A stretch of 25,806 nucleotides of DNA from Pseudomonadota bacterium (lineage in GTDB: Bacteria; Pseudomonadota; Alphaproteobacteria; UBA8366; JADFVY01). The stretch spans positions 1-25,806 of the forward strand of contig JADFVY010000318.1 in the NCBI GenBank assembly GCA_015222795.1. The letters run 5' to 3'. A program made the translations under genes and the position numbers. This document shows, piece after piece, positions 24,359 through 25,806 of this stretch. Under the pieces are notes generated by a model. It did not search any database. It was not told the DNA's origin and saw only the letters and a list, made by a program, of their open reading frames with translations. The first letter of the stretch is position 1. Every line of letters begins with the position of its first letter.

Positions 24359-24387
24359 GCGGATTCTTCATATGAGAGCGGGTGTAT

Positions 24388-25533
24388 ATGACCGAAACGG
24401 TCGCACTGATTGTCGCCGCCGGCCGTGGACATCGGGCCGGGGGTGAACTTCCCAAACAATACCGGCCGCTGGCGGGGCAGAGCCTGCTTCGCCGGAGTTG
24501 CGCGGTGTTTCTGAACCATCCGCGTGTCGATGCTGTTTGCGCGGTGATCCACCCCGACGACGCCAGTCTATATGCCGAATCGACAGCCGGTCTGGACATG
24601 CTGCCACCAGTTCATGGCGGGGCGACACGCCAGGAATCATGCCGCAACGGGCTGGAATCCCTGATGGCGCTGGCGCCCCGACGAGTCCTGATCCACGATG
24701 CCGCCCGTCCCTTCGTGGACGAGGCAACCATCGACCGTGTACTGGATGCGCTGACCGACGGCCCCGGGGCGATTGCCGCGGTTGCCGTAATCGATACGCT
24801 GAAGAAAGCAGCGTCCGATATGCGCATCGACGGAACGGTGGAACGGGAAGGCTTATGGCGGGCCCAGACACCCCAGGGATTCCGCTACGCGGATATCCTG
24901 GAGGCACACCGCAAACTGGCCCCGCAATCGCTGACCGACGACGCGGCCGTGGCCGAGGCGGCCGGGCTCCCGGTCGTCCTGACTCAAGGCAACGAGGATA
25001 ATTTCAAACTCACCACGGAAGACGATTTTACGAGGGCTGAACGCATGCTGGGGGTTGGCGATATAAGGGTCGGGAGCGGTTTCGACGTTCATCGATTCGA
25101 TGATGGTAATTCCGTAACGCTTTGTGGTATTGAGATTAAATACGATAAAACCCTGGCGGGTCATTCCGATGCGGATGTCGGGTTGCATGCCATTACCGAT
25201 GCGCTATTGGGCGCCATCGGCGAGGGCGATATCGGCAGCCACTTCCCGCCCTCCCAAGCGCAATGGCGTGGCGCCGATTCATCCCTGTTCCTGCGTCACG
25301 CGACCGAACTCGTAAGACAGCGCGGCGGGGAGATTCGGCATCTCGACGTCACGCTAATCTGCGAGGGGCCGAAGATCGGCCCTCACCGTGATGCCATGAG
25401 GGCCCGGGTAGCGGCGATCGCCGGCATCGGCATCGACCGCGTCAGCGTCAAGGCAACAACCACCGAAGGTCTCGGATTTACCGGTCGGGGCGAAGGTATC
25501 GCCGCCCAGGCCACTGCAACGGTAAGATTATGA
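24388..25533 (+). CDS. ispDF: Bifunctional IspD/IspF enzyme of the MEP isoprenoid pathway
   Basis: The 381-residue fusion catalyses two non-consecutive steps: MEP cytidylyltransferase (IspD, N-terminal about 220 residues) and MECDP synthase (IspF, from about residue 225). IspD motifs are ALIVAAGRGHRAGGELPKQY, GGATRQES and LIHDAARPFV. IspF motifs are GSGFDVHRF (metal ligands D233 and H235), GHSDADVGLHA (H259), GEGDIGSHFPP and the closing KATTTEGLGFTGRGEGI. Fused IspDF is typical of alpha- and epsilonproteobacteria. The ATG at 24388 is chosen for GAGAG 9 nt upstream; a GTG at 24382 would add two residues. It overlaps pgpA by 4 bases (ATGA). Confidence 0.96.
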   Translation: MTETVALIVAAGRGHRAGGELPKQYRPLAGQSLLRRSCAVFLNHPRVDAVCAVIHPDDASLYAESTAGLDMLPPVHGGATRQESCRNGLESLMALAPRRVLIHDAARPFVDEATIDRVLDALTDGPGAIAAVAVIDTLKKAASDMRIDGTVEREGLWRAQTPQGFRYADILEAHRKLAPQSLTDDAAVAEAAGLPVVLTQGNEDNFKLTTEDDFTRAERMLGVGDIRVGSGFDVHRFDDGNSVTLCGIEIKYDKTLAGHSDADVGLHAITDALLGAIGEGDIGSHFPPSQAQWRGADSSLFLRHATELVRQRGGEIRHLDVTLICEGPKIGPHRDAMRARVAAIAGIGIDRVSVKATTTEGLGFTGRGEGIAAQATATVRL

Positions 25534-25806
25534 ACCCAAAAATTCCCGCTACCCTGCCCTTCTGGCACCCCGCGTTCCTGATCGCCACATGGTTCGGATC
25601 GGGGCTGTTGCCCAGGATTCCCGGCACCTGGGGCTCGGCGGCCGCCCTGCCCTTTGCCTGGGTCATCATGTGGTATGGCGGCCCCTGGGTGCTGCTGGCC
25701 GGCGCGGCGGTAGCTTTTGCCGTGGGCATCTGGGCCGCCGATGTGTACAGCAAGCATTCCGGCATCAAGGACGCCGGACCGATCGTGATCGACGAAGTGG
25801 CCGGCC
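25530..25806 (+). CDS. pgpA: Phosphatidylglycerophosphatase A, 3' truncated by window end
   Basis: Only the first 92 codons are in the window. The visible protein has the PgpA opening ATWFGSGLLPRIPGTWGSAAALP, a hydrophobic membrane segment (about residues 38-72) and the signature DAGPIVIDEVAG, which holds acidic residues needed for Mg2+-dependent removal of phosphate from phosphatidylglycerol phosphate at the inner membrane. The ATG overlaps the ispDF stop by 4 bases, so expression is coupled. The ispDF-pgpA order is conserved in alphaproteobacteria. The rest of the gene continues past the edge; there is no sign of real truncation. Confidence 0.93.
   Translation, partial: MNPKIPATLPFWHPAFLIATWFGSGLLPRIPGTWGSAAALPFAWVIMWYGGPWVLLAGAAVAFAVGIWAADVYSKHSGIKDAGPIVIDEVAG

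Overview
The window is GC-rich, densely packed bacterial chromosome. Gene content and order point to an alphaproteobacterium, most like the Rhodospirillales-type relatives: an ntrB-ntrC-ntrY-ntrX-trkA-aminotransferase-hfq-hflX string, a fused ispDF, an NtrX without the GAFTGA loop, and an mltB/rlpA/dacA/tmk/holB/metG/tatD series. This placement is inferred from synteny and protein families; no search was run.

Layout. (1) 11-100: a tRNA-Ser(UGA) gene on the minus strand. (2) 304-8643, plus strand: a nearly gapless run. It starts with three peptidoglycan genes (MltB-type lytic transglycosylase, RlpA lipoprotein, DacA carboxypeptidase). Thymidylate kinase, DNA polymerase III delta-prime, MetRS, TatD DNase and a PhnP-like metallo-beta-lactamase-fold protein follow. 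Several junctions are 4-base ATGA overlaps, so translational coupling is likely. (3) 8644-9674: a looser segment with an AT-rich island, a strong terminator, two small minus-strand genes (an XRE-type regulator and an unrecognised basic 88-residue protein) and a perfect palindrome at a probable promoter. This is the most accessory-looking part. (4) 9675-10499: mazG on the plus strand, ending at a terminator shared with the converging minus-strand genes. (5) 24280 down to 10559, all minus strand. In order of transcription: CcsA/YpjD-like membrane protein, ntrB, ntrC, ntrY, ntrX, trkA, D-amino-acid aminotransferase, HAD phosphatase, hfq, hflX, inositol-monophosphatase-family protein, and a 3-hydroxyisobutyrate-dehydrogenase-family oxidoreductase. 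(6) 24388 to the end, plus strand: bifunctional ispDF, then pgpA, cut off by the window edge.

How it fits together. The left block is housekeeping: wall remodelling, dTTP supply, clamp loading, translation and DNA repair. The right block is a nitrogen-regulatory locus with two complete two-component pairs (NtrBC and NtrYX), followed by potassium uptake (TrkA) and post-transcriptional control (Hfq, HflX). A 17-bp dyad resembling an NtrC site lies just upstream of ntrB and suggests autoregulation. The ntrB-adjacent dusB gene common in alphaproteobacteria is absent here; a CcsA/YpjD-like gene is in its place.

No gene-free stretch exceeds about 300 bases. I saw no CRISPR array, insertion sequence, prophage or rRNA gene. 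I do not see a clearly new multi-gene system. The best candidates for undescribed biology are the small XRE/basic-protein cassette and several unexplained dyad elements.
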